DNA of 64,000 nucleotides from Novosphingobium sp. KCTC 2891 (GTDB lineage Bacteria > Pseudomonadota > Alphaproteobacteria > Sphingomonadales > Sphingomonadaceae). The notes under the pieces were generated by a model. The model saw only the letters and a list, made by a program, of their open reading frames with translations. It did not search any database and was not told the origin of the DNA. Location of the stretch: contig NZ_JAPCZG010000004.1 in NCBI RefSeq assembly GCF_025938155.1, positions 310,001 through 374,000 on the forward strand. Reading direction: 5' to 3'. Position numbers and translations under genes: made by a program. Within the stretch, counting starts at the first letter, position 1, and the number at the start of each line of letters is the position of its first letter. Below, piece after piece: positions 56,067-64,000 of the stretch.

Positions 56067-56840
56067 ATGGCTGAACTATCAGGAAGAGTGGCGCTCGTTA
56101 CCGGCGCTTCGCGCGGGATCGGGGCCGCTACCGCGCGTGCGCTCGCCGCCGCCGGCGCCAAGGTGGCCGTCACCGACCTTGCCGCGCCCGATGCGCTGGC
56201 GGCCGAGATCGGCGGGCTTGCCCGCGCGCAGGACGTGACGAGCGAGGCCGACTGGGCGGCGACGATGGAATGGCTGCGCGCCGAAGCCGGCGGGCTGGAC
56301 ATCCTCGTCAACAACGCCGGGCTGTTCCTGATGAAGCCGCTGATCGAGACCACGCTGGAGGAATGGCAGCGCCTGCACCGCGTGAACGTGGAAGGCGTGT
56401 TCCTGGGCACCCGCGCCGCGATCCCGCTGCTTGCCGAGCGTGCCGCGAAGTGGCCGGGGGGCGCCTCGGTAATCAACCTCTCGTCGATGGCGGGGCTGGT
56501 CGGATCGGCCGGGGCGGCGTGCTACAACGCCTCGAAAGGCGCGGTGCGGCTGTTCACCAAGGGCGCAGCACTGGAACTGGCGCCTTCTCGCATCCGCGTG
56601 AACTCGGTCCATCCGGGCGTGATCGAGACGGCGATGGGCGACGAAGTGGTCCACGGCCTCTCCGGCCTGACCGGCATGGGCGAGAACGAGGCGCGGTCGG
56701 TGGCGAATCAGCTCCACCCGCTGGGTCACATGGGCCAGCCGCAGAACGTGGCCGATGCGATCGTCTTCCTCGCCTCGGACAAGGCCGCCTTCATGACCGG
56801 CAGCGAAGTGGTCGTCGATGGAGGCGCCACCGCGGGCTGA
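56067..56840 (+). CDS. SDR family oxidoreductase
   Basis: A 257-aa classical short-chain dehydrogenase: RVALVTGASRGIGAATARAL, LDILVNNAGLFLMKPLIETT, VINLSSMAGLVGSAGAACYN (Ser; catalytic YNASK) and VHPGVIETAMGDEV. AVTDLAAPD after beta-2 suggests NAD use (Asp). Substrate is unknown. It has GAGGGGAACAGGA before the ATG, and is followed by a 17-bp terminator shared with convergent dnaA. Confidence 0.93.
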   Translation: MAELSGRVALVTGASRGIGAATARALAAAGAKVAVTDLAAPDALAAEIGGLARAQDVTSEADWAATMEWLRAEAGGLDILVNNAGLFLMKPLIETTLEEWQRLHRVNVEGVFLGTRAAIPLLAERAAKWPGGASVINLSSMAGLVGSAGAACYNASKGAVRLFTKGAALELAPSRIRVNSVHPGVIETAMGDEVVHGLSGLTGMGENEARSVANQLHPLGHMGQPQNVADAIVFLASDKAAFMTGSEVVVDGGATAG

Positions 56841-56862
56841 CGCGCCCGGGGCCGGCTGACGC

Positions 56863-56903
56863 ACGAAGGGGCGCAGGGGTTTGCTGCCCCTGCGCCCCTT
56901 CGT
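56863..56903. terminator. 17-bp bidirectional terminator between the SDR gene and dnaA
   Basis: ACGAAGGGGCGCAGGGG (56863-56879) and CCCCTGCGCCCCTTCGT (56887-56903) pair perfectly with a 7-nt loop between convergent stops. CGTTTC follows on the plus side. It is very likely an intrinsic terminator. Confidence 0.8.
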
Positions 56904-56912
56904 CGTTTCCCG

Positions 56913-58331
56913 TCAGTCTTCGAGCTGGCGCAGCAGCGTGCGCACATCGCCGTCCATGTCGGCATCGCGCGAGCGCAGTTCCTCGATCAGGCGCACCGCG
57001 TGGATCACGGTGGAATGGTCGCGCCCGCCGAACTTGCGGCCGATCTCCGGATAGGAGCGCGGCGTCAGCACCTTGGCGAGGTACATCGCGACCTGGCGCG
57101 GGCGCACCACCGCGCGGGCACGGCGCTTGGAAGCCATTTCCGTGCGGTCGACGCGGTAGAACTGGCAGACCGTGCGCTGGATCTCGTCGATGGTGATGCG
57201 GCGGCGGTTGGCCGAGAGGATGTCGGTCAGCTGTTCTTCGGCCAGCTGGAGCGACACCGGCTGGCCGGTGAGCTGCGCGAAGGCGACCAGCTTGTTGAGG
57301 CCGCCGACGAGTTCGCGCACGTTGCGGTTGATCGTGCGGGCGAGGAACTCGACCACGTCCGATGGAACCGGCGTGCTGGTGAAGCGGGTCAGGCGGTGTT
57401 CGAGGATCTTGCGGCGCAGCTCGATGTCGGCGGGCTGGATATCGGCGACCAGGCCCATCGACAGGCGCGAGAGCAGGCGCTGCTCCACCCCGTCCAGCGC
57501 CTGGGGCGCACGGTCGGCGGCGACGACGAGGCGCTTGCCCGCGCTCATCAGCGCGTCGATCGTGTGGAGGAATTCCTCCTGCGTGCTCGACTTGCCGATG
57601 ATGAACTGGATGTCGTCGACCAGCAGCAGGTCGAAACCGCGCAGGCGCGACTTGAACTCGATCATCTCGTTCGAGCGCATGGCCTGAACGAATTCGATCA
57701 TGAACCGCTCGGCCGAGCAGTAGAAGATGCGCGCGCCCGGCTTGTTCGCGGCATAGGCGTGGCCGATGGCATGAAGCAGGTGGGTCTTGCCCTGGCCGGT
57801 CGACCCCTTGAGGTAGAGCGGAGAGAACTGCGGCGTTTCCAGCGCCGCCATGCGCTGCGCGGCGTTGACCGCCAGCACATTGGCCGAACCCGAAACGAAT
57901 TCGGCGAAGGTCAGCGAAGGGTCCAGCCCGGTCATTGCCGAATCGGCAACCATCGGGGCGGCGGGAATGCGCTGCGCGGGCTGGATGGGCTCCGCCCCGG
58001 CAAAGCCGCTGCCCGAAAAGGCACTGCCACCCACACGCAGTTCCGGCATCGCCCGACGACGCGGATGCACGGTGATTCGCACCTGGCGCACTTCTGCGCG
58101 GGCGATCTTCCATGCAAGGCTGAGACGATCGGCAAAACGGTCCGCCACCCAGTTGGCAGAGAATTCGGTCGGCAGGAACAGGTCCAGCGTGCCGGTCTCC
58201 TTGCAGAAGCTGCCAAGCTGGATCGGCTTGATCCACTGGCTGTGCAACTGCGGCCCCAGGTCCTTCTTCAGGCCCTGGCTGATGTCGGCCCAGTCGGCTG
58301 CCAGATCCAGCGCTTCCTGGTCCTCGATCAT
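56913..58331 (-). CDS. dnaA: chromosomal replication initiator DnaA
   Basis: A 472-aa initiator. Domain I starts EDQEALDLAADWADISQGLK. The AAA+ part has Walker A LKGSTGQGKTHLLHAIGHAY, Walker B LLLVDDIQFI and sensor LVVAADRAPQAL. The DNA-binding domain ends with the signature FGGRDHSTVIHAVRLIEEL. The start is set at ATG 58331; ATG 58355 and GTG 58433 are in frame, but those codons have a low G+C third position. The long upstream region toward rpsT has several GANTC sites, which in related bacteria are CcrM targets controlling dnaA. Confidence 0.97.
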   Translation of the reverse strand: MIEDQEALDLAADWADISQGLKKDLGPQLHSQWIKPIQLGSFCKETGTLDLFLPTEFSANWVADRFADRLSLAWKIARAEVRQVRITVHPRRRAMPELRVGGSAFSGSGFAGAEPIQPAQRIPAAPMVADSAMTGLDPSLTFAEFVSGSANVLAVNAAQRMAALETPQFSPLYLKGSTGQGKTHLLHAIGHAYAANKPGARIFYCSAERFMIEFVQAMRSNEMIEFKSRLRGFDLLLVDDIQFIIGKSSTQEEFLHTIDALMSAGKRLVVAADRAPQALDGVEQRLLSRLSMGLVADIQPADIELRRKILEHRLTRFTSTPVPSDVVEFLARTINRNVRELVGGLNKLVAFAQLTGQPVSLQLAEEQLTDILSANRRRITIDEIQRTVCQFYRVDRTEMASKRRARAVVRPRQVAMYLAKVLTPRSYPEIGRKFGGRDHSTVIHAVRLIEELRSRDADMDGDVRTLLRQLED

Positions 58332-58889
58332 TGTACCGTCACGTCCCTTCTTCATATTCCCGGCCGACGCCGATGTCTTGTTGATGCCGGCGCCACGCCC
58401 GGCGCCGCCACTGCCGTATTCGTCTGTTTTCACGCGCAGCCGCCCCGCATCCCTGCCTGCATAAGTGCCCCCTCTGCAGACATGACCATACCCCAGCCCG
58501 GAACGCGCCTTTTTGACACGCCGGACTCTGTTTCAATCGATTTTCGTGACACCGGCCGGACGATCACCCTGCTTGAACAGAGGCCCCCGCCACCGCCGGT
58601 TCGACCTGTCTATTGGCCGACGCGGGGTCTGCGCAAGCGGCGCCTCGCAAAAAAATTGAAATAAACCGGCTTGACTCAACGGGGCCCCGCAGAACTCCAT
58701 TAAGATATTGTTTTAAAACGATTTTCCCGAAACTCGCCCGCGAATCGCGATGATTCCGTGACTTCGTCGTAACGGGCGGTGTGACAAGCGCTGTCACACG
58801 CCACAAAAAGAAAATGGCCGGCGTTCGCCACGCCGGCCACGTTCCTTTTTTGTGCTGTCCATACCCCATCGGGGTACGGCCAAAGCGAA
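58332..58889. promoter_or_regulatory. dnaA-rpsT intergenic region with GANTC sites and palindromes
   Basis: About 558 nt. Four GANTC sites lie at 58524, 58673, 58742 and 58752. A 21-nt dyad GTGTGACA-5-TGTCACAC lies at 58779-58799. An AT-rich patch (about 58699-58725, TTAAGATATTGTTTTAAAAC) lies between. No good DnaA box (TTATCCACA-like) was found, so I do not call an origin. It presumably holds the dnaA promoter; exact boxes could not be set. Confidence 0.5.
58815..58839 (-). terminator. rho-independent terminator of rpsT
   Basis: On the minus strand a 10-bp stem TGGCCGGCGT/ACGCCGGCCA with a 5-nt loop is followed directly by TTTTCTTTTT, 50 nt after the rpsT stop. Textbook form. Confidence 0.9.
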
Positions 58890-59150
58890 TCAGAGAGAAG
58901 CGACTCGCTTGGTCAGGCGCGACATCTTGCGCGCCACGGTGTTCTTGTGGAGCACACCGCGCGCCACGCCGCGCGCCAGCTCAGGCTGCGCAGCCTTCAG
59001 CGCTTCAGCCGCCGCGTCCTTGTCGCCGCCAGCGAGCGCGGTCTCGACCTTCTTGACGAAGGTGCGGATGCGCGAAAGGCGGTTGCCGTTGATTTCGGCG
59101 CGATGTTCGTTGCGGCGGATGCGCTTGCGGGCTTGCGGCGTGTTGGCCAT
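58890..59150 (-). CDS. rpsT: 30S ribosomal protein S20
   Basis: An 86-aa basic protein that binds 16S rRNA early in 30S assembly: [20 protein letters not shown], then [20 protein letters not shown] and [19 protein letters not shown]. Length and motifs are those of S20. AGGAACC precedes the ATG. It lies upstream of dnaA in the same direction, the order conserved in alphaproteobacteria, with its own terminator. Confidence 0.98.
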   Translation of the reverse strand: MANTPQARKRIRRNEHRAEINGNRLSRIRTFVKKVETALAGGDKDAAAEALKAAQPELARGVARGVLHKNTVARKMSRLTKRVASL

Positions 59151-59297
59151 GTGGTTCCTGTTTCTGTCCTCTGGGGGGCCATCCTGAGGGACGCCCATGC
59201 ATCTTGGCGGAAAGCGGGAAAGCCCTCCGGAAAGCGGCGCCCATAACGCCACAGCGGTTGCCGGTCAACAGATTCGCCGCATTCTGGCGCTCTCGCG

Positions 59298-60317
59298 TCA
59301 GATCCAGCCTGCGAGTTCGCGCCGGACAAGCGTTTCCAGCAGGCCGATTCCCGCCTCGCCCGCGTTGAGGCAGGCGAGCGCCGCAAAATGCGTGCCTCCG
59401 GCAGCGAGGAAATCGTCGCGGCCGCGAATCGCCAGCTCCTCCAGCGTTTCCAGGCAGTCGGCCGAGAAACCGGGCGCCGCGATGGCCACGCGCTTCGTGC
59501 CGCTTCGGGCTTCCGCGGCGAGAACCGCATCGGTTGCCGGCTCCAGCCATTTCGCCCGGCCGAAGCGCGACTGGAACGCGGTTTCCACCCGGAGGCCCGG
59601 ATGCGTCGCGGCGAAGGCCTCGCCCACCAGGCGGGCGGTCTTGCGGCAATGACAGTGATAGGGATCGCCCAGATGCAGCGTGCGCTCCGGCATTCCATGG
59701 AAGCTGAGCAGCAGCACTTCGGGCGCGAAATCGAGCCCCGCGATCTGGGCGGCGAGATCGGTGTGGAGCGCGGCGATGGCAGCGGGATCGTCGTGATAGG
59801 GGGGCAGCGTGCGCAGCGCGGGCAGGCGCCGGCGTGCCTTGATCCAGTCGGCGAGCGCATCGAGCGCGCTGGCGGTCGTGGCGCCCGAATATTGCGGATA
59901 GAGCGGGGCGACCAGGATGCGCTCGCACCCGGCTTCGAGCAGGGCGTCGAGTTCCTTTGCCATCGCCGGGCTTTGATAGCGCATGGCATGGCGCACGATC
60001 GCCGCATCGCCCAGCCGGGCCTGAAGCGCGCGCGCCTGCGCGGCGGTGATCGCGGCGAGCGGCGAGCCTTCGTCGCTCCATACCTGGGCATAGGCATGGG
60101 CGCTCTTTTTCGGCCGCGTGTTGAGAATGATCCCGCGCAGGATCGGCTGCCACAGCAGCGAGGGAATCTCGACCACGCGCTTGTCCGACAGGAATTCACG
60201 CAAGTAGCGCTTCACCGCGCCGGCATCGGGCGCGTCGGGCGTGCCGAGGTTCACGAGCAGGACGCCCACTTTCCCCGTGGCGATGGCGGGGTCACCGGCG
60301 GGACGGAAATCAGGCAT
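59298..60317 (-). CDS. hemH: ferrochelatase
   Basis: A 339-aa enzyme that inserts iron into protoporphyrin IX. Seen are VGVLLVNLGTPDAPDAGAVK, YLREFLSDKRVVEIPSLLW, LVAPLYPQYSGATTAS, LLLSFHGMPERTLHLGDPYH (catalytic His) and FQSRFGRAKWLEPATD, then FSADCLETLEELAIRG. ATG 60317 overlaps the stop of the upstream gene (TGATG). Length is normal. The spacer to rpsT has no clear hairpin. Confidence 0.97.
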   Translation of the reverse strand: MPDFRPAGDPAIATGKVGVLLVNLGTPDAPDAGAVKRYLREFLSDKRVVEIPSLLWQPILRGIILNTRPKKSAHAYAQVWSDEGSPLAAITAAQARALQARLGDAAIVRHAMRYQSPAMAKELDALLEAGCERILVAPLYPQYSGATTASALDALADWIKARRRLPALRTLPPYHDDPAAIAALHTDLAAQIAGLDFAPEVLLLSFHGMPERTLHLGDPYHCHCRKTARLVGEAFAATHPGLRVETAFQSRFGRAKWLEPATDAVLAAEARSGTKRVAIAAPGFSADCLETLEELAIRGRDDFLAAGGTHFAALACLNAGEAGIGLLETLVRRELAGWI

Positions 60318-62614
60318 CACAGACCTTCGGACAGGAGCGGCAGCCGGCGGAAACGCAGGCCGGTCGCCGAAAACAGGGCGTTGGCGATGGCGGGAGCGAC
60401 GGCGACCATGCCAAGCTCGCCAGGATCGAACGGATCCTCGTTTGAATCGGCAAAGGCAACATCGACCTTGGGGCAATCGGCAAGCAGGGGCAGCCCCAGC
60501 CCGGCCAGCCGCGCCGATTGCGGCAGGCCGGCGGCATAGGCGGTGCTGCCGCCGATCGCCTGCGCCAGCCCGAACACCAGCCCCCCCTCGATCTGCTGGC
60601 GGGCAATATCGACATTCACGATCCGGCCGATGTCGACATAGGCGGAAAGCCGCTCGACCCGGATGGCGCCTTCCTCCTGCCGGGCGGTGGCGACCACGGC
60701 GATCATTCCGCTGCGCTGGCCCGAGCCATCGGCCGAAGACGCGGCAAGGTCCATGCGATGGCAGGCGATGCCCTGACCCGAGGCATCGGCGCCGCCGCCC
60801 CACATCGCCAGCCGCGCAACGCCTTGCAGGCAAGCGACAAGGCGCGGCTGGCCCGCCAGCATCGCCACCCGGAACGACAGCGGCTCAGCCCCGGCGAAGT
60901 GCGCGCACTCGTCCACGAAGCTCTCGGTGAAGAAGGCGGTGTAGCCATGGGCGTTGCCGCGGAACCGTCCGGTGGGCAGCGGCAGGGTGGCGGGCACATG
61001 GTCGGCCGCCTTTTCGGGAATGGCGTAGAGCGGCAGCGCGCCTTCGCACGCCAGCGGATCGGGCTTGCCGTGCGCGGCGGCGAGCGCGGCGGACACGCTC
61101 GTTTCATCGAGCAGGCGGGTGCCCGCCTCGATCGCGGTGGCGGGCAACGCCATGCGCGTGCGCCAGCCGAGCAGGCGCTGCTTGTCCGGGCTCATCGCGG
61201 CGGACAGCAACGCCGAGACCGGCGCGCGCGGGAACGCGGCGAGCGATTCCTGCCAGCGCGACCATACCAGCTGCACCGGCCGCCCCAGCGCTTTTGCGAG
61301 CGCCGCGACTTCCGAGGCAACGCGCACGTCGAGCCGCGCATCGAAACTGCCGCCGGCGTGCATCGGGTAGACGATCACATGGCGGCGGGCGACGCCGGCG
61401 GCGCGCGCCGCGGCGCGGCGGGCGAGTTCGGGCGCCTGCGTGGGCAGCCACAGTTCCAGCCGGCCTTCCTCCAGCCGCGCAGTCGCAGTGGCGGTTTCGA
61501 GCGGGGCGTGGAGCGCCGGCTCGACATCGTAGCGCGCCACAAGACTGGGCTTGCGCAGCAGTTCGGTGGGATCGCCGTCGGCGGCGAGGCGGGTGGGCCG
61601 CCCCTTGCGCAGTGCGGCGTCCATGCGCGCTTCGAGCGCACCGGTATCCGCGATGCGGCCAGCGGCCTTGAAGCGCGGGTCCATCGCTTTCAGCGCCTTG
61701 TCCGCGGCGTGCCAGGTGGTGCCCGCGGCGGCGAGCCAGCGCTTGGCATGGACCACGCCGACCAGCCCCTTCACATCGGCGGCGGCGGCCTTGTCATAGC
61801 TCGCCAGCACGCTGTCGCCCTGCGGCCCATGCGCGATGGCAGCGAAGACCATGCCGGGCAGGCGCACGTCCCCGGCGAAGACGAAGCTGCCGTCGGCCTT
61901 GGCGGGAAGATCGAGGCGCGGGTAGCGCGGGCGCGAGCCTTCGGGGAAGGCGCCCGGCTTTTCGCGCGGCGGCTCGGCGCGCAGCACCGGCGGATCGGGC
62001 GGTTCGTAGCCGGCGGCGGCCGGCAGCAGCTGCGCGAACGAGAAACGCCGCTGGCCCGAGACGACCGCGTGATCGCGCGCATCGCAGGTTTCCCAGCCGA
62101 CGCCCCACTTGTCCGCCGCCGCCATCGACAGCATCGCCCGCACGCCCGCCGCCGCTGCGCGCAACGGCGCCTCGAACGCGGCGAGCGCGGTGCCTTCGGC
62201 GGTGATCATCATCGGCTCGCGCTCGGCGTGAAGGCGGGCGAGCGTATCGGTGGGGGCATCGGCGAGCGACGGCGCCAGCGGGAGCCATAGCGGCGCCCAG
62301 CGCGCGGCGAGCACCGGATCGGCATAGACCGGGCTGACCGGTGCGGGCTCCACCCCCACGCGCCGCCAGTCCGCGCCGATCTCCATCGCCACGATCTGCG
62401 CGACCAGCGTGGTGATCCCCTGCCCCATCTCGCAGAACGGGACGGCGACGCTGATGCTGCCGTCCCGGCTCATGCGGATGAAGCTGTCGAAAACGTGCTC
62501 GCCCTCGCCCGCGACCAGCGGGCTGGCATAGTGCCGCGGGACAAGCCCGAACGCGACGATGAGGCCCCCGGCGGCGCCGGCGCCGATCAGCAGGCCCCGC
62601 CGGGTGACCCTCAC
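60317..62614 (-). CDS. IorB-like molybdopterin-binding aldehyde/xanthine dehydrogenase large subunit
   Basis: A 765-aa protein with a twin-arginine-like signal (TRRGLLIGAGAAGGLIVAFG). It shows molybdenum hydroxylase features of the isoquinoline 1-oxidoreductase beta type: VPFCEMGQGITTLVAQIVAM, a CAEMYPMHAGGSF-like block (here VIVYPMHAGGSFDARL), GRFRGNAHGYTAFFTESFVD and a C-terminal GELGMVAVAPAIANAL with the active-site Glu. The usual small 2Fe-2S subunit gene is not adjacent. GTG start, 5 nt from the mrp stop. Substrate unknown. Confidence 0.85.
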   Translation of the reverse strand: MRVTRRGLLIGAGAAGGLIVAFGLVPRHYASPLVAGEGEHVFDSFIRMSRDGSISVAVPFCEMGQGITTLVAQIVAMEIGADWRRVGVEPAPVSPVYADPVLAARWAPLWLPLAPSLADAPTDTLARLHAEREPMMITAEGTALAAFEAPLRAAAAGVRAMLSMAAADKWGVGWETCDARDHAVVSGQRRFSFAQLLPAAAGYEPPDPPVLRAEPPREKPGAFPEGSRPRYPRLDLPAKADGSFVFAGDVRLPGMVFAAIAHGPQGDSVLASYDKAAAADVKGLVGVVHAKRWLAAAGTTWHAADKALKAMDPRFKAAGRIADTGALEARMDAALRKGRPTRLAADGDPTELLRKPSLVARYDVEPALHAPLETATATARLEEGRLELWLPTQAPELARRAAARAAGVARRHVIVYPMHAGGSFDARLDVRVASEVAALAKALGRPVQLVWSRWQESLAAFPRAPVSALLSAAMSPDKQRLLGWRTRMALPATAIEAGTRLLDETSVSAALAAAHGKPDPLACEGALPLYAIPEKAADHVPATLPLPTGRFRGNAHGYTAFFTESFVDECAHFAGAEPLSFRVAMLAGQPRLVACLQGVARLAMWGGGADASGQGIACHRMDLAASSADGSGQRSGMIAVVATARQEEGAIRVERLSAYVDIGRIVNVDIARQQIEGGLVFGLAQAIGGSTAYAAGLPQSARLAGLGLPLLADCPKVDVAFADSNEDPFDPGELGMVAVAPAIANALFSATGLRFRRLPLLSEGL

Positions 62615-62618
62615 CGGG

Positions 62619-63584
<966 letters not shown>

Positions 63585-63730
63585 GTCATATCCCGCGCTG
63601 CGGCCCCAAGGGCCCTCTTCGCGCTGTCCCCTAGCAAGGAAAATTGGGAGGGAGACACTGTTTTTCGCCGCGCGGGTTCCTATAACGAACGGATGATGAT
63701 TTTCGGCGGACGAGTTGCGCGCCCCGGTCC

Positions 63731-64000
63731 CATGGCGGGCACCGCGAGCGCGATGGCGGGAAAGAAAAGCCCATGGGGCGGTTCGGGGGACGACGGTTCG
63801 GACGAGGGATCGTCCACCGGCGGCGCGCCCGCGGCACCCGAAGGCAAGCGTCCGTCCGCGGATGGCCCATCCTCCACGCCTCCCCCTCCGCAGAGCGGCC
63901 CGCGCAATCCGTGGCTTCCCCCGGCATCGGGCGGTGATGGCCGCAAGGGACCGAACATCGAGGAACTGTTCCGCAAGCGCGGCGGCGGTAACGGCGGCGG
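63731..64000 (+). CDS. hflK: HflK, N-terminal part (3' truncated by the window)
   Basis: Ninety codons in frame to the window end. The Gly/Pro-rich head (KKSPWGGSGDDGSDEG, PRNPWLPPASGG) and PNIEELFRKRGG match the N-terminus of HflK, the membrane SPFH partner of HflC that modulates FtsH. The membrane helix and SPFH domain lie beyond the window. Start is ATG 63731 or 63752; neither has a strong ribosome site. TATAAC at 63681 could be a -10 box. It diverges from apbC, an order I recall from sphingomonads. Confidence 0.85.

Noticed and set aside
58482-58664. A 60-codon open frame on the plus strand in the dnaA-rpsT spacer (MTIPQPGTRLFDTP...).
   Set aside because: Third codon positions are only moderately GC-rich, there is no ribosome site, no recognisable family, and it lies across probable regulatory DNA. 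Kept as a weak possibility only.
58779-58799. The dyad GTGTGACA-5-TGTCACAC as a CRP/FNR site.
   Set aside because: The TGTGA and TCACA halves are 9 nt apart rather than 6, so it does not fit that family.
58332-58889. A replication origin between dnaA and rpsT.
   Set aside because: No cluster of DnaA boxes was found; the AT-rich patch alone is not enough.

Overview
The window is a GC-rich alphaproteobacterial chromosome segment that most resembles a sphingomonad (Novosphingobium, Sphingomonas and relatives). Four things suggest this: the rpsT-dnaA order, the mrp (apbC)-hflK pair, the rnd-lptC-lptA order, and a large exopolysaccharide locus headed by a BY-kinase. It also carries hairpins built on a GAACTTGTTTC core, a type I recall from this group. 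The genus assignment is an inference; no rRNA is present. No tRNA, CRISPR array, transposase or intact prophage was seen.

Positions 1-26700 form a surface-polysaccharide locus. It opens with the 3' part of a Wzc-like tyrosine autokinase and a TPR-like companion. A leftward block (2579-10770) follows: a FUT8/NodZ-like fucosyltransferase, an SGNH protein, three GT-B glycosyltransferases, a pyruvyltransferase and a Wzy-like polymerase. Next come an AT-rich acyltransferase and a second leftward block (12272-19063) with a phage-tailspike-like beta-helix protein, a small phage-like protein, a WcaI-like glycosyltransferase, GDP-fucose synthase, a Wzx flippase and Gmd. The last part (19250-26673) has GT2 enzymes, a GT2 fused to a CE4 deacetylase, an MsbA/PglK-type ABC exporter and a GT2 fused to a methyltransferase. 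Together these could make GDP-L-fucose, build and decorate a fucose-containing repeat (pyruvate, acyl, deacetyl), flip it and polymerise it. The ABC exporter with its two fused enzymes may serve a second glycan.

Positions 26700-44660 are mostly housekeeping: lptA, lptC, an RNase D-like exonuclease, ugd, ung, several small membrane proteins, gyrB, an M20 peptidase, an HNH endonuclease, a nitronate monooxygenase-like enzyme, a catalase, a second acyltransferase, lysC, ubiG, a tiny HTH protein, a thioesterase and a possible globin-like protein.

Positions 44680-48320 hold a compact gtr-type glycan modification operon: a GtrB-like GT2, a methyltransferase, and a GtrA domain fused to a large polytopic domain.

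Positions 48370-64000 are core metabolism and replication: an ArsC-family protein, a monooxygenase-like protein, aroC, an enoyl-CoA hydratase, a DAACS transporter, a lipoprotein, nth-dapB, a sirtuin, a MoeB/ThiF-like protein, an SDR, dnaA, rpsT, hemH, an orphan IorB-like molybdenum hydroxylase, mrp/apbC and the start of hflK. Many neighbours overlap by ATGA or GTGA, indicating translationally coupled operons. Several convergent pairs are separated by strong hairpin terminators.
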